Source of the DNA: Zoogloea sp041914405 | Lineage (GTDB): Bacteria > Pseudomonadota > Gammaproteobacteria > Burkholderiales > Rhodocyclaceae | NCBI RefSeq assembly: GCF_041914405.1 | Contig: NZ_JAYSDK010000021.1 | Span: 1 to 64,000, forward strand | Length of the DNA: 64,000 nucleotides | Direction: 5' to 3' | Notes under the pieces: model-generated | Databases searched by the model: none | Seen by the model: the letters and a program-made list of their open reading frames with translations, nothing else | What the model was told of the DNA's origin: nothing | Translations under genes and position numbers: made by a program | Part shown: in pieces, positions 42,138 through 51,566 of the stretch | Numbering within the stretch: position 1 is the first letter of the stretch | Layout: each line of letters opens with the position of its first letter

Positions 42138-42833
42138 ATGCCCCACCCATGGCAATACGATGAAACGATCCAGGTCGGCACCGACTACCGCAATCGACAA
42201 GAGGTGGAGGCCTACGACGCGCGCATGCAGACTTTGCGCGATGTCGGCGCCGAGGCGGCGGACATCCGCGAGGCGCTGGCACTGTCGGGCGACGCCGTCG
42301 TCTGGGAGATCGGGACCGGCACGGGCGAATGCGCCCTCGCCCTGGCGGCGTCGGTCGGGCATGTGTATGCCAGCGATGTGTCACCGACGATGCTGGACTA
42401 CGCCCGCCACAAGGCGGCACAGCGGGGCATCCGCAACGTGAGTTTCGAGAGCGGTGGCTTCCTGTCGGGCTTTCGGCCGCAGCAGTCGGTGGATGCAGTG
42501 GTCACGCAATTGGCGCTGCATCATCTGCCGGATTTCTGGAAGTCACGGGCGCTGGCGGCAATGGCCGGCAGCCTGCGTCCCCATGGAAGGCTCTACTTAC
42601 GGGACGTAGTCTTCCCGGCCGCCATCGACGATTACGACGCATTCTTCGCGCACGCCGTCGCCGAGGTAGGCGCCCATGCGGGCGAAGACGTGGCCCAGCA
42701 GACGATCCAGCACATCAAGGCGGAGTTCTCGACGCTGGACTGGATCCTCGAAGGCCTGATTGAACGCAGTGGCTTGCAGATCGTGCGGAAGGACTGCAAG
42801 GGCTTTATCTCGGTTTATGTTTGCGAGAAGTGA
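42138..42833 (+). CDS. Class I SAM-dependent methyltransferase
   Basis: A 231-residue methyltransferase. SAM motif I is VWEIGTGTGECALAL (about 54-68), the motif II acidic residue is in YASDVSPTMLDYAR, and post-motifs lie in AVVTQLALHHLPDFWK. The target is not predictable. ATG 42138 is chosen: the frame is open upstream, but the residues before Met are of intergenic character. Composition is core-like. Confidence 0.82.
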   Translation: MPHPWQYDETIQVGTDYRNRQEVEAYDARMQTLRDVGAEAADIREALALSGDAVVWEIGTGTGECALALAASVGHVYASDVSPTMLDYARHKAAQRGIRNVSFESGGFLSGFRPQQSVDAVVTQLALHHLPDFWKSRALAAMAGSLRPHGRLYLRDVVFPAAIDDYDAFFAHAVAEVGAHAGEDVAQQTIQHIKAEFSTLDWILEGLIERSGLQIVRKDCKGFISVYVCEK

Positions 42834-42942
42834 GGTTCGGTCGTACAGGCCTTCAGCATGCCCGCCTGCAAACGATGCCCGCGCGGCTTGCATGAAGCGG
42901 AGCCCACACGGGATGCAGCGGCTGTTTTGACCCGCACCTCGC

Positions 42943-44940
42943 TCAGCTGCCGCCCGGCTTGCTACCGAGCATCGCGCGCAAATTGGCGATGCGCGCCCGC
43001 GCGTCTTCCTTGCTCACCGGCTCGGGGTTCTTGCGGTCGCTGCGCTTGATGCCTTCGGCGCCCATTTCGTCGATGAAGCGTGACGGGTCGCAGGTGCGCA
43101 CGTCGCGGCCGGCCTTGCGGCGTTCGCAGTAGCTGATGGTGAGGCTGCGCTGGGCGCGGGTGATGCCCACGTACATCAGGCGGCGCTCTTCCTCGATCTT
43201 GTCTTCGTCGATGGACGACTGGTGCGGCAGCAGCCCTTCTTCGACGCCGACCAGGAAGACGTGCTTGAACTCCAGGCCCTTGGAGGCGTGCAGGGTGGCG
43301 AGCTGGACCTGGTCGAGCTCCTCGTCGTCCTTGTCGAGCATGGTGATCAGGCTGATGGTCTGGATCATGTCCGACAGGGTCTTGCCGTCTTCTTCGCCCT
43401 TGCGGCCGAGCCAGCCGGTGAAGTCGCTGACGTTGCTCCACTTGGTCTCGGCTTCGCGAGGCTCACAGCTCTCGTACAGCCAGGCTTCGTAGTTGATGGC
43501 CTTGAGCATGTCGCCGATGACCTGGCCGGCCGGTTCGCGCGGTGCGCGGTGGGCCATGCGGTTGATGAAGTGGCAGAACTCGCGCACGGTTTCGAGCTGG
43601 CGGGCGTTCACATGTTCGGTGACACCTTCCTCGAAGGCCGCGGTGAACAGGCTGATGTTGCGGTTGGCGGCGTAGTGGCTGAGGGCTTCGATGGAGGCGG
43701 CGCCCACGCCACGGCGCGGCACGGTGATCGAGCGGATGAAAGAGAGGTCATCGTCCTCGTTGGCGATCAGGCGCAGGTAGGCGCACAGATCCTTGATCTC
43801 GGCGTTCTCGAAGAAGCTGCGCCCACCCGAAATGGCGTAGGGGATCTTGTGATTGCGCAGCTGCTGCTCGAACAAGCGGGCCTGGTGGTTGCCGCGGTAG
43901 AGGATCGCGTAGTCCTTGAAGTGGGTGCGGTTCTCGAACTTGTGGGCGGAGAGTTTCATCACCACCGCCTCGGCTTCGTGCTCGGGGGTCTGGTAAGCCA
44001 CCACGTTCACCGGGTCGCCAGCGCCGTGCTCGGACCACAGCTTCTTCTCGAAGAGCTTCTCGTTGTTGGCGATGACGGTATTGGCAGCGTGCAGGATGCG
44101 CGTGGTGGAGCGGTAGTTCTGCTCCAGCTTGATGACCTTCAGCTTGGGGAAATCGACCGGCAGTTGGCGCAGGTTCTCCACGTCGGCACCGCGCCAGGCG
44201 TAGATGGCCTGGTCGTCGTCGCCCACCGCGGTAAAGGCGCCGCGCACGCCGGTGAGCAGCTTGATCAGCCGGTACTGGGCGCGGTTGGTGTCCTGGTATT
44301 CGTCGATGAGCAGGTAGCGCAGCTTGTTCTGCCAGCGCTCGCGCACCTCGGGGTGTTCCTCGAAGAGCTTGACCGGCAGACGGATGAGGTCGTCGAAGTC
44401 CACGCCCTGGTAGGCGCGCAGGGTCTTGTCGTACTCCATGTAGAGCAGCGCGGCGGCCGACGAGATTTCGTCGTTGGCCAGGTGGGCCGCCTCGTGGGGT
44501 TCGATCAGGGCGTTCTTCCAGCTGGAGATCTGCCACTGCAGGGCCTTGGCGCGGTTCTTGTCGGTGTTGGCGGTCATCTCGGCGATGATCTGCGTGGTGT
44601 CCGACGCGTCGAGGATGGAGAACTGCGGCTTGAGGCCGAGCAGCGCGGCCTCCTGGCGCACGATGCGCACGCCGAGGGCGTGGAAGGTACATACCGTGAG
44701 CCCCTTGACCGCGCGCCCACCCATCAGCTTCTCGATGCGCTCCAGCATCTCCTTGGCCGCCTTGTTGGTGAAGGTGATCGCCGCGATGTTGTGCGGGTTG
44801 AAGCCGCAGTCGCTGATCAGGTAGGCGATCTTCTGGGTAATCACCCGCGTCTTGCCGGAGCCGGCGCCGGCCAGCACCAGGCAGGGGCCGTCCAGATAAT
44901 GGATGGCTTCACGTTGCGGAGCGTTGAGGAGGAGCGACAT
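42943..44940 (-). CDS. rep: ATP-dependent DNA helicase Rep
   Basis: A 665-residue superfamily 1 helicase that helps replication forks past DNA-bound proteins. Walker A AGAGSGKT (about 25-32), motif II LLIDEYQDTN, motif III GDDDQAIYAWRGA, motif IV EQNYRS, motif V LATLHASKGLEF and motif VI YVGITRAQRSL are intact. The length and the absence of a UvrD-type tail fit Rep. ATG 44940 follows an aggagga ribosome site and the start MSLLLNAPQREAI is typical; the long upstream open frame is a shadow of thrB. Confidence 0.94.
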   Translation of the reverse strand: MSLLLNAPQREAIHYLDGPCLVLAGAGSGKTRVITQKIAYLISDCGFNPHNIAAITFTNKAAKEMLERIEKLMGGRAVKGLTVCTFHALGVRIVRQEAALLGLKPQFSILDASDTTQIIAEMTANTDKNRAKALQWQISSWKNALIEPHEAAHLANDEISSAAALLYMEYDKTLRAYQGVDFDDLIRLPVKLFEEHPEVRERWQNKLRYLLIDEYQDTNRAQYRLIKLLTGVRGAFTAVGDDDQAIYAWRGADVENLRQLPVDFPKLKVIKLEQNYRSTTRILHAANTVIANNEKLFEKKLWSEHGAGDPVNVVAYQTPEHEAEAVVMKLSAHKFENRTHFKDYAILYRGNHQARLFEQQLRNHKIPYAISGGRSFFENAEIKDLCAYLRLIANEDDDLSFIRSITVPRRGVGAASIEALSHYAANRNISLFTAAFEEGVTEHVNARQLETVREFCHFINRMAHRAPREPAGQVIGDMLKAINYEAWLYESCEPREAETKWSNVSDFTGWLGRKGEEDGKTLSDMIQTISLITMLDKDDEELDQVQLATLHASKGLEFKHVFLVGVEEGLLPHQSSIDEDKIEEERRLMYVGITRAQRSLTISYCERRKAGRDVRTCDPSRFIDEMGAEGIKRSDRKNPEPVSKEDARARIANLRAMLGSKPGGS

Positions 44941-45021
44941 GAGCGTGCTGCGGACATCGGGTGGAGCGGGTGCGCATTCTACCGCGCCGCAGGGGCCGGC
45001 CTGATGTAAGCTCTTCGCACC

Positions 45022-45969
45022 ATGTCCGTCTTTACCCCCGTCACCGACGCCGACCTCGCGGTCTGGCTGCGGAACTACGCCATCGGCCGCCTGGATGTCC
45101 TGCAGGGGATCTCCGCCGGCGTGCAGAACAGCAATTTCTTCGTCACCACCAGCCTCGGCCGCTACGTGCTGACGCTGTTCGAGACGATGCCGCGCGCCGA
45201 GCTGCCCTTCTACTTGCACCTGATGGCTCACCTGGCCCGCCACGGCCTGCCGGTACCGGCGCCGATCGCCAACCGGGACAACGAATACCTGGGCACTTTG
45301 TCCGGCAAGCCGGCGGTGCTGGTCACGCGCCTGGCCGGCAAGTCGGAGATGGCGCCAACCATAGCCCACTGCGCGCGCATCGGCGCGATGCTGGCCGGCC
45401 TGCACCTGGCCGGGCAGTCCTTCGGGCGCAAGCAGGCCAACCCGCGCGGCGCCGAGTGGCGGCGCGACTGCGCGGCCCGCGTGCGTGCCCATCTGCCCGC
45501 CGACGAGCAGGCTGAACTCGATGCGGAGCTGGCCTTCCAGGCCGGCTTCGATCTGGCCGCCCTGCCGCAGGGGGTGATTCACGCCGACCTGTTCCGCGAC
45601 AACGTGCTGTGGGACGGCGATTTCGTCGGCGGCGTCATCGACTTCTATTTCGCCGGCGTGGATGCGCTGCTGTTCGACGTGGCGGTGACGGTCAATGACT
45701 GGTGCGCCGACGCCGACGGCCAGCTTGATCCGGCCCGCGTCGCCGCGCTGCTCGCCAGCTATGCCGAGGCCCGCCCTTTCAGCACCGCCGAACGGAACGC
45801 CTGGCCGGCCGTGCTGCGCGCCGCCGCGCTGCGCTTCTGGCTGTCGCGGCTGGAAGATTTCCACCTGCCGCGCCCCGGCGAGATGGTGCTGGTAAAAGAC
45901 CCGGGCGAGTATCGACGCATCCTGCGGCTTCGCGCCAATGCCAATCAGTTACCGGCTTTGCCGGCCTGA
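45022..45969 (+). CDS. thrB: Homoserine kinase ThrB, APH-fold type
   Basis: A 315-residue homoserine kinase of the aminoglycoside-phosphotransferase-like type used by many beta- and gammaproteobacteria for threonine synthesis. Motifs are GISAGVQNSNFFVTTS (29-44), the catalytic loop VIHADLFRDNVLW (about 185-197) and GGVIDFYFAG with the metal-binding Asp. It diverges from rep across about 80 bp. Confidence 0.93.
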   Translation: MSVFTPVTDADLAVWLRNYAIGRLDVLQGISAGVQNSNFFVTTSLGRYVLTLFETMPRAELPFYLHLMAHLARHGLPVPAPIANRDNEYLGTLSGKPAVLVTRLAGKSEMAPTIAHCARIGAMLAGLHLAGQSFGRKQANPRGAEWRRDCAARVRAHLPADEQAELDAELAFQAGFDLAALPQGVIHADLFRDNVLWDGDFVGGVIDFYFAGVDALLFDVAVTVNDWCADADGQLDPARVAALLASYAEARPFSTAERNAWPAVLRAAALRFWLSRLEDFHLPRPGEMVLVKDPGEYRRILRLRANANQLPALPA

Positions 45970-46077
45970 AAAACGGCATCCAGGGTTTTGCCGGTTTGAA
46001 CTGGGTGGGCAATTTGGGCTAGCATCTCGTCGCAGCGCAACATCCTGATTTTCCAACCCGTTTCCCCTCGCCCGACA

Positions 46078-46875
46078 ATGACCGATCCGGCTGCCCCGGC
46101 ACACCATCCCCACAACGCCGCGCGCCATCCGCGCCCACGGCATGTTTCGCCCTTCGAAAGCCTGGTATGGCTGAAGGCCGGATGGTTCTATTTCGCCCGC
46201 AATCCGGGGGTGTGGGTCGCCATCAGCGTGATCTTCATCATCATGCTGTTCGTGCTGGGTCTGGTGCCGCTGCTAGGCTGGGCGGTGGTGCTGATCGGTT
46301 TCCCGGTGATGGTTGCCGGCATGGTCCTCGGCTGCCACGCGCTGGCCCAGGGCAAGCCCCTGCGCATCGAACACCTCTTCGCCGGCCTCAAGGTGCACGC
46401 CGGCAACCTGTCACTGGTGGGCGTGTTCTACCTGCTCGGTGGCCTGATCGCCGGCTTCGTGTCGGTGCTGGTCGGCGGCGGCGCACTGCTCACCGGCTAC
46501 ATCCTCGGCGCGCTGGCCGGCATAGGCCTCGGCCTGGTGAGCGGGGTGCTGCTCGGCAGCATCGTGTTCTCGGTGCTGTGGGTGCTGCTGATCACCGCCC
46601 TGTGGTTCGCCGCACCGCTGGTGGTGCTGCGCGATACGCCGCCGCTGGATGCAATGAAGATGTCCCTGTCGGCCTGCTTCGGCAATTTCGGCGCCTTCGT
46701 GGTGCTCGGCGTGCTGATCTACGTGCTGATCTGGGTCGCGATGATCCCCGCCGGCCTCGGCGTGCTGGTCCTGGTTCCGGTACTGGCCGGCACGGTGTAC
46801 GCGTCCTACCAGGACGTCTTCGGCGACACGGCGCTGGTCTCCCCGCAAGCCGCCGCTCCTGGCACGGCGGACTGA
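46078..46875 (+). CDS. BPSS1780-family membrane protein, copy 1
   Basis: A 265-residue inner-membrane protein with about six helices, the first pair at about 38-85. The hydrophilic N-terminus with His/Pro (APAHHPHNAARHPRPRHV) precedes SLVWLKAGWFYFARNPGVWV, the hallmark of this betaproteobacterial family. Function unknown. A second family member follows 4 bp later. Confidence 0.85.
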   Translation: MTDPAAPAHHPHNAARHPRPRHVSPFESLVWLKAGWFYFARNPGVWVAISVIFIIMLFVLGLVPLLGWAVVLIGFPVMVAGMVLGCHALAQGKPLRIEHLFAGLKVHAGNLSLVGVFYLLGGLIAGFVSVLVGGGALLTGYILGALAGIGLGLVSGVLLGSIVFSVLWVLLITALWFAAPLVVLRDTPPLDAMKMSLSACFGNFGAFVVLGVLIYVLIWVAMIPAGLGVLVLVPVLAGTVYASYQDVFGDTALVSPQAAAPGTAD

Positions 46876-46879
46876 GCGG

Positions 46880-47653
46880 ATGCAGGCGCGCACCTTGCCG
46901 GCCCAGCGTGGCTGGGCCTGGATCATCGATGGCTTCGCGCTGTGGCGGCGCAACCCGGCGCTGGTCACCTTTCTGGTCTTTGGCAGCTCCCTGACCCTGC
47001 TGATGGTCGCGGCGATCCCCTTCATCGGCCAGGTCATCATGTTCCTGGTGATGCCGGCCCTGTCGCTCGGCATCTTCAACGGCTGCAAGGCAATCGCCGA
47101 ACGGCGCAAGGCCGGGCCGGAGATCCTCGTCTCGGGCTTCCGCCAGAACCTGCAGGAGCAGGTGAAGATCGGCGGCATCTACTTCATCGGCTCGTTGATC
47201 GTGCTCGGCCTCAGCACCCTGTTCGACGCCGAGGTGAACAGCAAGCTGTTCAAGGCCGTGATGGGCAAGACCAGTTGGGGCGAAACCCTTGAGGATCCGT
47301 CCTTCATCATCGCCCTGCTGGTCAGCACCGTCGGCTCGACGCCGCTGATGATGGCCTACTGGTTCGCCCCGCTGCTGGCCGGCTGGGGCCGCATCCCGGC
47401 CACCAAGGCGCTGTTCTTCAGTTTCGTCGCCTGCCTGCGCAACTGGCGAGCCTTCCTCGCCTTCGGACTGGGCCTGCTCGGCGTGGCGCTGGGCGCCGGC
47501 ATCCTGGTCAGCGTGCTCGAGCTGGTTTCGCCGCTGCTCAGCCTGTTGCCGGCGCTGGCCTTCCCGATCATCTTCATTCCGGTCGTCTTTGCCAGCTTCT
47601 ACGCCAACGCCCTGGACGTCTTCGAACGCATCGGTCCCGATGATGCCAGCTGA
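46880..47653 (+). CDS. BPSS1780-family membrane protein, copy 2
   Basis: A 257-residue paralogue of the preceding protein: both begin with a GW..GF.L..RNP-type segment (here AWIIDGFALWRRNPALVTFL) and have about six membrane helices. The tandem probably arose by duplication. It ends 14 bp inside the nadD frame, so translation is coupled to nadD. Function unknown. Confidence 0.85.
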   Translation: MQARTLPAQRGWAWIIDGFALWRRNPALVTFLVFGSSLTLLMVAAIPFIGQVIMFLVMPALSLGIFNGCKAIAERRKAGPEILVSGFRQNLQEQVKIGGIYFIGSLIVLGLSTLFDAEVNSKLFKAVMGKTSWGETLEDPSFIIALLVSTVGSTPLMMAYWFAPLLAGWGRIPATKALFFSFVACLRNWRAFLAFGLGLLGVALGAGILVSVLELVSPLLSLLPALAFPIIFIPVVFASFYANALDVFERIGPDDAS

Positions 47654-48293
47654 ACACGCTCTCGGACTCTTCGGCGGCACCTTCGACCCCATCCACTTCG
47701 GCCACCTGCGCCTTGCCGAAACCGCCCGAGAAGCGCTCGGCCTGGAGAGGGTACGCTTCATTCCCGCCGGCCAGCCGCCGCACCGGGATGCCCCGGGCGC
47801 CAGCGCCGCAGACCGGCTGGCGATGGCCCGCCTGGCTACCGCCGACAACCCGGTCTTCGAAGTAGACCCCGCCGAGGTGGAAGCCGCCCAGGCCAGCTTC
47901 ACGATCCTGACCCTCGAACGCCTGCGTGCCGAGCTGGGCCCCACGCGGCCGCTGGTGCTGCTGCTCGGCGTCGATGCGCTGCTCGGCCTGCCCACCTGGA
48001 AGCGCTGGAGAGAGCTCTTCGACTTCGCCCACGTAGCCGTCGCCAACCGCCCCGGCTACAGCCTCAACAGCGCGCGCATGGCGCCCGAGCTGGCCGAACT
48101 CACACATCGCCGCCACGGCACGCTGGACGCCCTCGAAGGCCGCCCGGCCGGTTCGCTGGTGCAGTTCTCGATGACGCCGCTGGCCATTTCCGCCACCGAC
48201 ATCCGCGCCCGCCGCGCCGCCGGCCAGAGCCTGCGCTATTTGCTCCCGCCGGCCGTTGTTGACTATATTTCTTTGCACCAACTCTATATCTGA
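47640..48293 (+). CDS. nadD: Nicotinate-nucleotide adenylyltransferase
   Basis: A 217-residue enzyme that adenylates nicotinate mononucleotide in NAD synthesis. The nucleotidyltransferase motif LGLFGGTFDPIHFGHLRLAE (8-27, with HFGH) is near the N-terminus, and ISATDIRARRAAG is the second active-site signature (SxTxIR type). Two adjacent ATG codons (47640, 47643) are possible starts. It is the first gene of nadD-rsfS-rlmH-maf-rng. Confidence 0.96.
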   Translation: MMPAEHALGLFGGTFDPIHFGHLRLAETAREALGLERVRFIPAGQPPHRDAPGASAADRLAMARLATADNPVFEVDPAEVEAAQASFTILTLERLRAELGPTRPLVLLLGVDALLGLPTWKRWRELFDFAHVAVANRPGYSLNSARMAPELAELTHRRHGTLDALEGRPAGSLVQFSMTPLAISATDIRARRAAGQSLRYLLPPAVVDYISLHQLYI

Positions 48294-48297
48294 ATCG

Positions 48298-48666
48298 ATG
48301 GAAATCACCCAGTTCGAACAACTCGTCGTCTCCGCCCTTGAGGACATCAAGGGCAAGGACATCCAGGTCATCGACACCACGCGCCTCACCTCGCTCTTCG
48401 ACCGGGTGATCATTGCCAGCGGCGACTCCAACCGCCAGACCCGCTCCCTCGCCCGTAACGTGGCCGACAAGGCCCGCGAGGCCGGCCTCACGGTGGTCAG
48501 CGTGGAAGGCGAGGACTCCGGCGAATGGGTTCTCGTGGATCTGGGCGACATCGTGGTGCACGTCATGCAGCCGGCCGTCCGCGCCTACTACAACCTGGAA
48601 GAGCTGTGGTCCGCCACGCCGGCGCGCCCCTCCCGCCCCGGCAGCGCCGCGGCCCGCGCCGCCTGA
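48298..48666 (+). CDS. rsfS: Ribosomal silencing factor RsfS
   Basis: A 122-residue factor that binds ribosomal protein uL14 (RplN) and blocks subunit joining in slow growth. Typical core: SALEDIKGKDIQVIDTTRL ... FDRVIIASGDSNRQTRSLA ... GEWVLVDLGDIVVHVMQPAVRAYYNLEELW. A short Pro/Arg/Ala-rich tail follows. It starts 4 bp after nadD. Confidence 0.96.
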   Translation: MEITQFEQLVVSALEDIKGKDIQVIDTTRLTSLFDRVIIASGDSNRQTRSLARNVADKAREAGLTVVSVEGEDSGEWVLVDLGDIVVHVMQPAVRAYYNLEELWSATPARPSRPGSAAARAA

Positions 48667-48712
48667 GCCTTTCCGCACCGCCCGCGGCGCTACCGGCGCC
48701 GCCCCCCGCACC

Positions 48713-49183
48713 ATGAAACTCCTGATCGTCGCGGTCGGCACCCGCATGCCGGCCTGGGTCGACACTGCCTTCGACGACTTCGCCAAGCGCATGCCGCGCG
48801 AACTGCCCCTGCAGCTCGTTGAAGTGAAGGCCGAACCCCGCACCACCGGCAAGACCGTGGAAGTCATGATGGCCCTCGAGGCGGCTCGCATCGAGGCGGC
48901 CCTGCCGCCGCGCTGCCGGCGCCTGATCCTCGACGAACGGGGTGAGGACCTGACCACCAAGGCTCTCGCCAAGCGCCTGGAGCGCTGGCAGGACACGGGC
49001 GACGACGTGGCGCTGATCATCGGCGGACCGGACGGCCTCGACCCGGCCCTGAAGGCCACCGCCCACGAGACGATGCGCCTGTCCAGCCTGACCCTGCCCC
49101 ACGCGATGGTGCGGGTGATGCTGTCCGAAGCCCTGTACCGGGCCTGGAGCCTGTCGAAGAACCATCCGTACCACCGGGAATGA
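48713..49183 (+). CDS. rlmH: 23S rRNA pseudouridine-1915 N3-methyltransferase RlmH
   Basis: A 156-residue SPOUT methyltransferase. The knot region LIIGGPDGLDPALKATAHETMRLSSLTLPHAMVRVMLSEALYRAW with the final KNHPYHRE is diagnostic. It acts on assembled 70S ribosomes. The upstream region of 46 bp after rsfS has no visible promoter. Confidence 0.97.
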   Translation: MKLLIVAVGTRMPAWVDTAFDDFAKRMPRELPLQLVEVKAEPRTTGKTVEVMMALEAARIEAALPPRCRRLILDERGEDLTTKALAKRLERWQDTGDDVALIIGGPDGLDPALKATAHETMRLSSLTLPHAMVRVMLSEALYRAWSLSKNHPYHRE

Positions 49184-49187
49184 TGCC

Positions 49188-49787
49188 GTGATCTACCTCG
49201 CCTCCAACAGCCCCCGTCGCCGCGAACTGCTCAAGCAGATCCACGTCCGTTTCGAACCTCTGCTGTTCCGCACCGGGGCACGGGCCGACGCCGACGTGAA
49301 CGAGGACGTGTTGCCCGGCGAGGACGCCTTCAGCTACGTGCAGCGGGTCGCCATGGCCAAGGCCGTCGGCGGCATCAAGCGGATCAGCTGGCGCAGCCTG
49401 CCGCCGCGCCTGCTGCTGGCCGCCGACACCACGCTGGAACTGGACGGGGCGATCATTGGCAAACCGGACAATGCAGAGCATGCGGAGGACATCCTTCGTT
49501 CCCTGTCCGGCCGCAGCCACCAGGTCCTCACCGCGGTGGTGGTGGGTGACGGCCAACGCTATGCCCAGCGCCTGTCGGTCAGCGAAGTGCGCTTCCGTGC
49601 CCTCGACGATCAGGAGATCCGCCGCTACGTGGCCAGCGGCGAGGCCGCCGACAAGGCTGGCGCCTACGGCATCCAGGGCCGCGCGGCGGTCTTCATCGAG
49701 GAGATCCGCGGCAGCTACACCGGCATCATGGGCCTGCCCCTGTTCGAGACTGCCGCCCTGTTGCAGGAATTCGGCTATCCTCTCTGA
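49188..49787 (+). CDS. Maf-family nucleoside triphosphate pyrophosphatase
   Basis: A 199-residue Maf protein, opening with IYLASNSPRRRELLKQI and with the active-site LLAADTTLELDGAIIGKP and GAYGIQGRAAVFIEEIRGSYTGIMGLPL. It hydrolyses non-canonical or pyrimidine nucleotides (house-cleaning). Start GTG 49188, 4 bp after rlmH. Which of the Maf subgroups (dTTP or m7GTP type) it belongs to is not fully clear; the spaced position before rng favours YhdE. Confidence 0.93.
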   Translation: MIYLASNSPRRRELLKQIHVRFEPLLFRTGARADADVNEDVLPGEDAFSYVQRVAMAKAVGGIKRISWRSLPPRLLLAADTTLELDGAIIGKPDNAEHAEDILRSLSGRSHQVLTAVVVGDGQRYAQRLSVSEVRFRALDDQEIRRYVASGEAADKAGAYGIQGRAAVFIEEIRGSYTGIMGLPLFETAALLQEFGYPL

Positions 49788-49944
49788 CTGACGCCGGCCA
49801 CCAAGAGCCGGCGCCCTTCGGAGGAGAGGACACACACACCCGCAGGCGCGGAACACCCCGCGCAGCCGATGCCGGACGAGCGGCGATCGGCGATGGCACA
49901 TCACCACGATGCGCCATCGCCCATCACCGTTTGCTTCCCGCATC

Positions 49945-51399
49945 ATGTCTGACGAATACCTGATCAATTTCACCCCTCAAGAAACCCGCGTCGCTCTCAT
50001 GCAGCAGGGCGTCGTGCAGGAAGTCCACGTCGAACGCACGGCCAGCCGCGGCATCGTCGGCAACATCTACCTGGGCCGCGTCGTACGCGTATTGCCCGGC
50101 ATGCAGTCGGCGTTCATGGACGTTGGCCTTGAACGCACCGCCTTCCTGCATGTGGCCGACATCTGGGCCGACCGCCACCACGGCGACGCACCGCGCCCCA
50201 TCGAACGCATCCTGTCGGAAGGGCAGAACCTGATCGTGCAGGTGCTGAAGGATCCCCTCGGCACCAAGGGCGCGCGCCTGTCCACGCAGATTTCCATCGC
50301 CGGCCGGATGCTGGTCTACCTGCCCCAGGACAAGCACATCGGCATCTCCCAGCGGATCGGCGACGAGGCCGGCCGCGAAGCCTTGCGCGAGCGCGTCACG
50401 CGCTTGCTGCCGAACGACGAGACCGGCGGCTACATCGTCCGCACGATGGCCGAGAACGCCAGCGACGAGGAACTCGCCGCCGACATCGCCTACCTGCGCA
50501 AGCTTTGGGCCGAGATCAAGAACCGTAGCATCGGCGCCCGCCCGCCCACGGAGCTGTACCAGGATCTCAACCTGGCCCAGCGGGTGCTGCGCGATCTGGT
50601 CACCGATGCCACCACGCGGATCGTCGCCGACTCGCGGGAGAACTTCCAGAAGCTGACCACCTTCGCCACCGAGTACATGCCGCAGGTGCTGCCGCTGCTC
50701 GACCACTACACCGGCGAGCGCCCGCTGTTCGACCTGCACGGCGTCGAGGCGGAAATCGAGAAGGCGCTGGCGCGGCGGGTGGACCTCAAGTCCGGCGGCT
50801 ACCTGATCATCGACCAGACCGAGGCGATGACCACCATCGACGTGAACACCGGCGGCTTCGTCGGTGCCCGCAACTTCGACGACACCATTTTCAAGACCAA
50901 CCTGGAAGCGGCCCAGGCCATTGCCCGTCAGCTGCGCCTGCGCAACCTGGGCGGCATCATCATCGTCGACTTCATCGACATGGAAAGCACGGAACACCGC
51001 ACCGCGGTGCTCGATGAGTTCCGCAAGGCGCTGGCCCGCGACCACACCAAAATGACGGTCAATGGCTTCACCACCCTCGGCCTGGTGGAGATGACCCGCA
51101 AGCGCACCCGCGAGTCCCTCGCCCACCTGCTGTGCGAGCCCTGTCCGACCTGTAACGGGCGCGGCGAGGTGAAGACCGCCCGCACCGTGGCCTACGAGAT
51201 CCTCCGCGAACTCTTGCGCGAGGCGCGCCAATTCAACGCCAGGGAATTCCGCGTGCTCGCCGCGCCGAACGTCATCGACCTGTTCCTCGAAGAGGAATCC
51301 CAGGCACTGGGCATGTTGTCCGACTTCATCGGCAAGGCCATCTCCCTGCACCCGGAAGCCAGCTACGGCCAGGAGCAGTTCGACATCGTCCTTCTCTGA
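49945..51399 (+). CDS. rng: Ribonuclease G
   Basis: A 484-residue endoribonuclease that matures 16S rRNA and cleaves mRNA. It has an N-terminal S1 domain (about 35-125, RGIVGNIYLGRVVRVLPGMQSAFMDVG), a DNase I-like catalytic part with metal-binding Asp in TIDVNTGGFVG and IIVDFIDME, and the zinc-link CEPCPTCNGRG (about 400-410). It lacks the long C-terminal scaffold of RNase E. ATG 49945 gives the standard start MSDEYLINFTPQETRVA. Confidence 0.96.
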   Translation: MSDEYLINFTPQETRVALMQQGVVQEVHVERTASRGIVGNIYLGRVVRVLPGMQSAFMDVGLERTAFLHVADIWADRHHGDAPRPIERILSEGQNLIVQVLKDPLGTKGARLSTQISIAGRMLVYLPQDKHIGISQRIGDEAGREALRERVTRLLPNDETGGYIVRTMAENASDEELAADIAYLRKLWAEIKNRSIGARPPTELYQDLNLAQRVLRDLVTDATTRIVADSRENFQKLTTFATEYMPQVLPLLDHYTGERPLFDLHGVEAEIEKALARRVDLKSGGYLIIDQTEAMTTIDVNTGGFVGARNFDDTIFKTNLEAAQAIARQLRLRNLGGIIIVDFIDMESTEHRTAVLDEFRKALARDHTKMTVNGFTTLGLVEMTRKRTRESLAHLLCEPCPTCNGRGEVKTARTVAYEILRELLREARQFNAREFRVLAAPNVIDLFLEEESQALGMLSDFIGKAISLHPEASYGQEQFDIVLL

Positions 51400-51566
51400 G
51401 GACATCCGCATGGCCGCACCGATGTAGCGCATCCTACAATCGGCGCGGCTTGCAGCCTTTTTTTGCCCCCCGTCGGTGCATCGAAATATTCAATCGCCGA
51501 GCGATTGACGCTGCCATCGAGGCGCCTTCAGAATCCGCCGCCTCGATACCGGCACAACCAATCGCA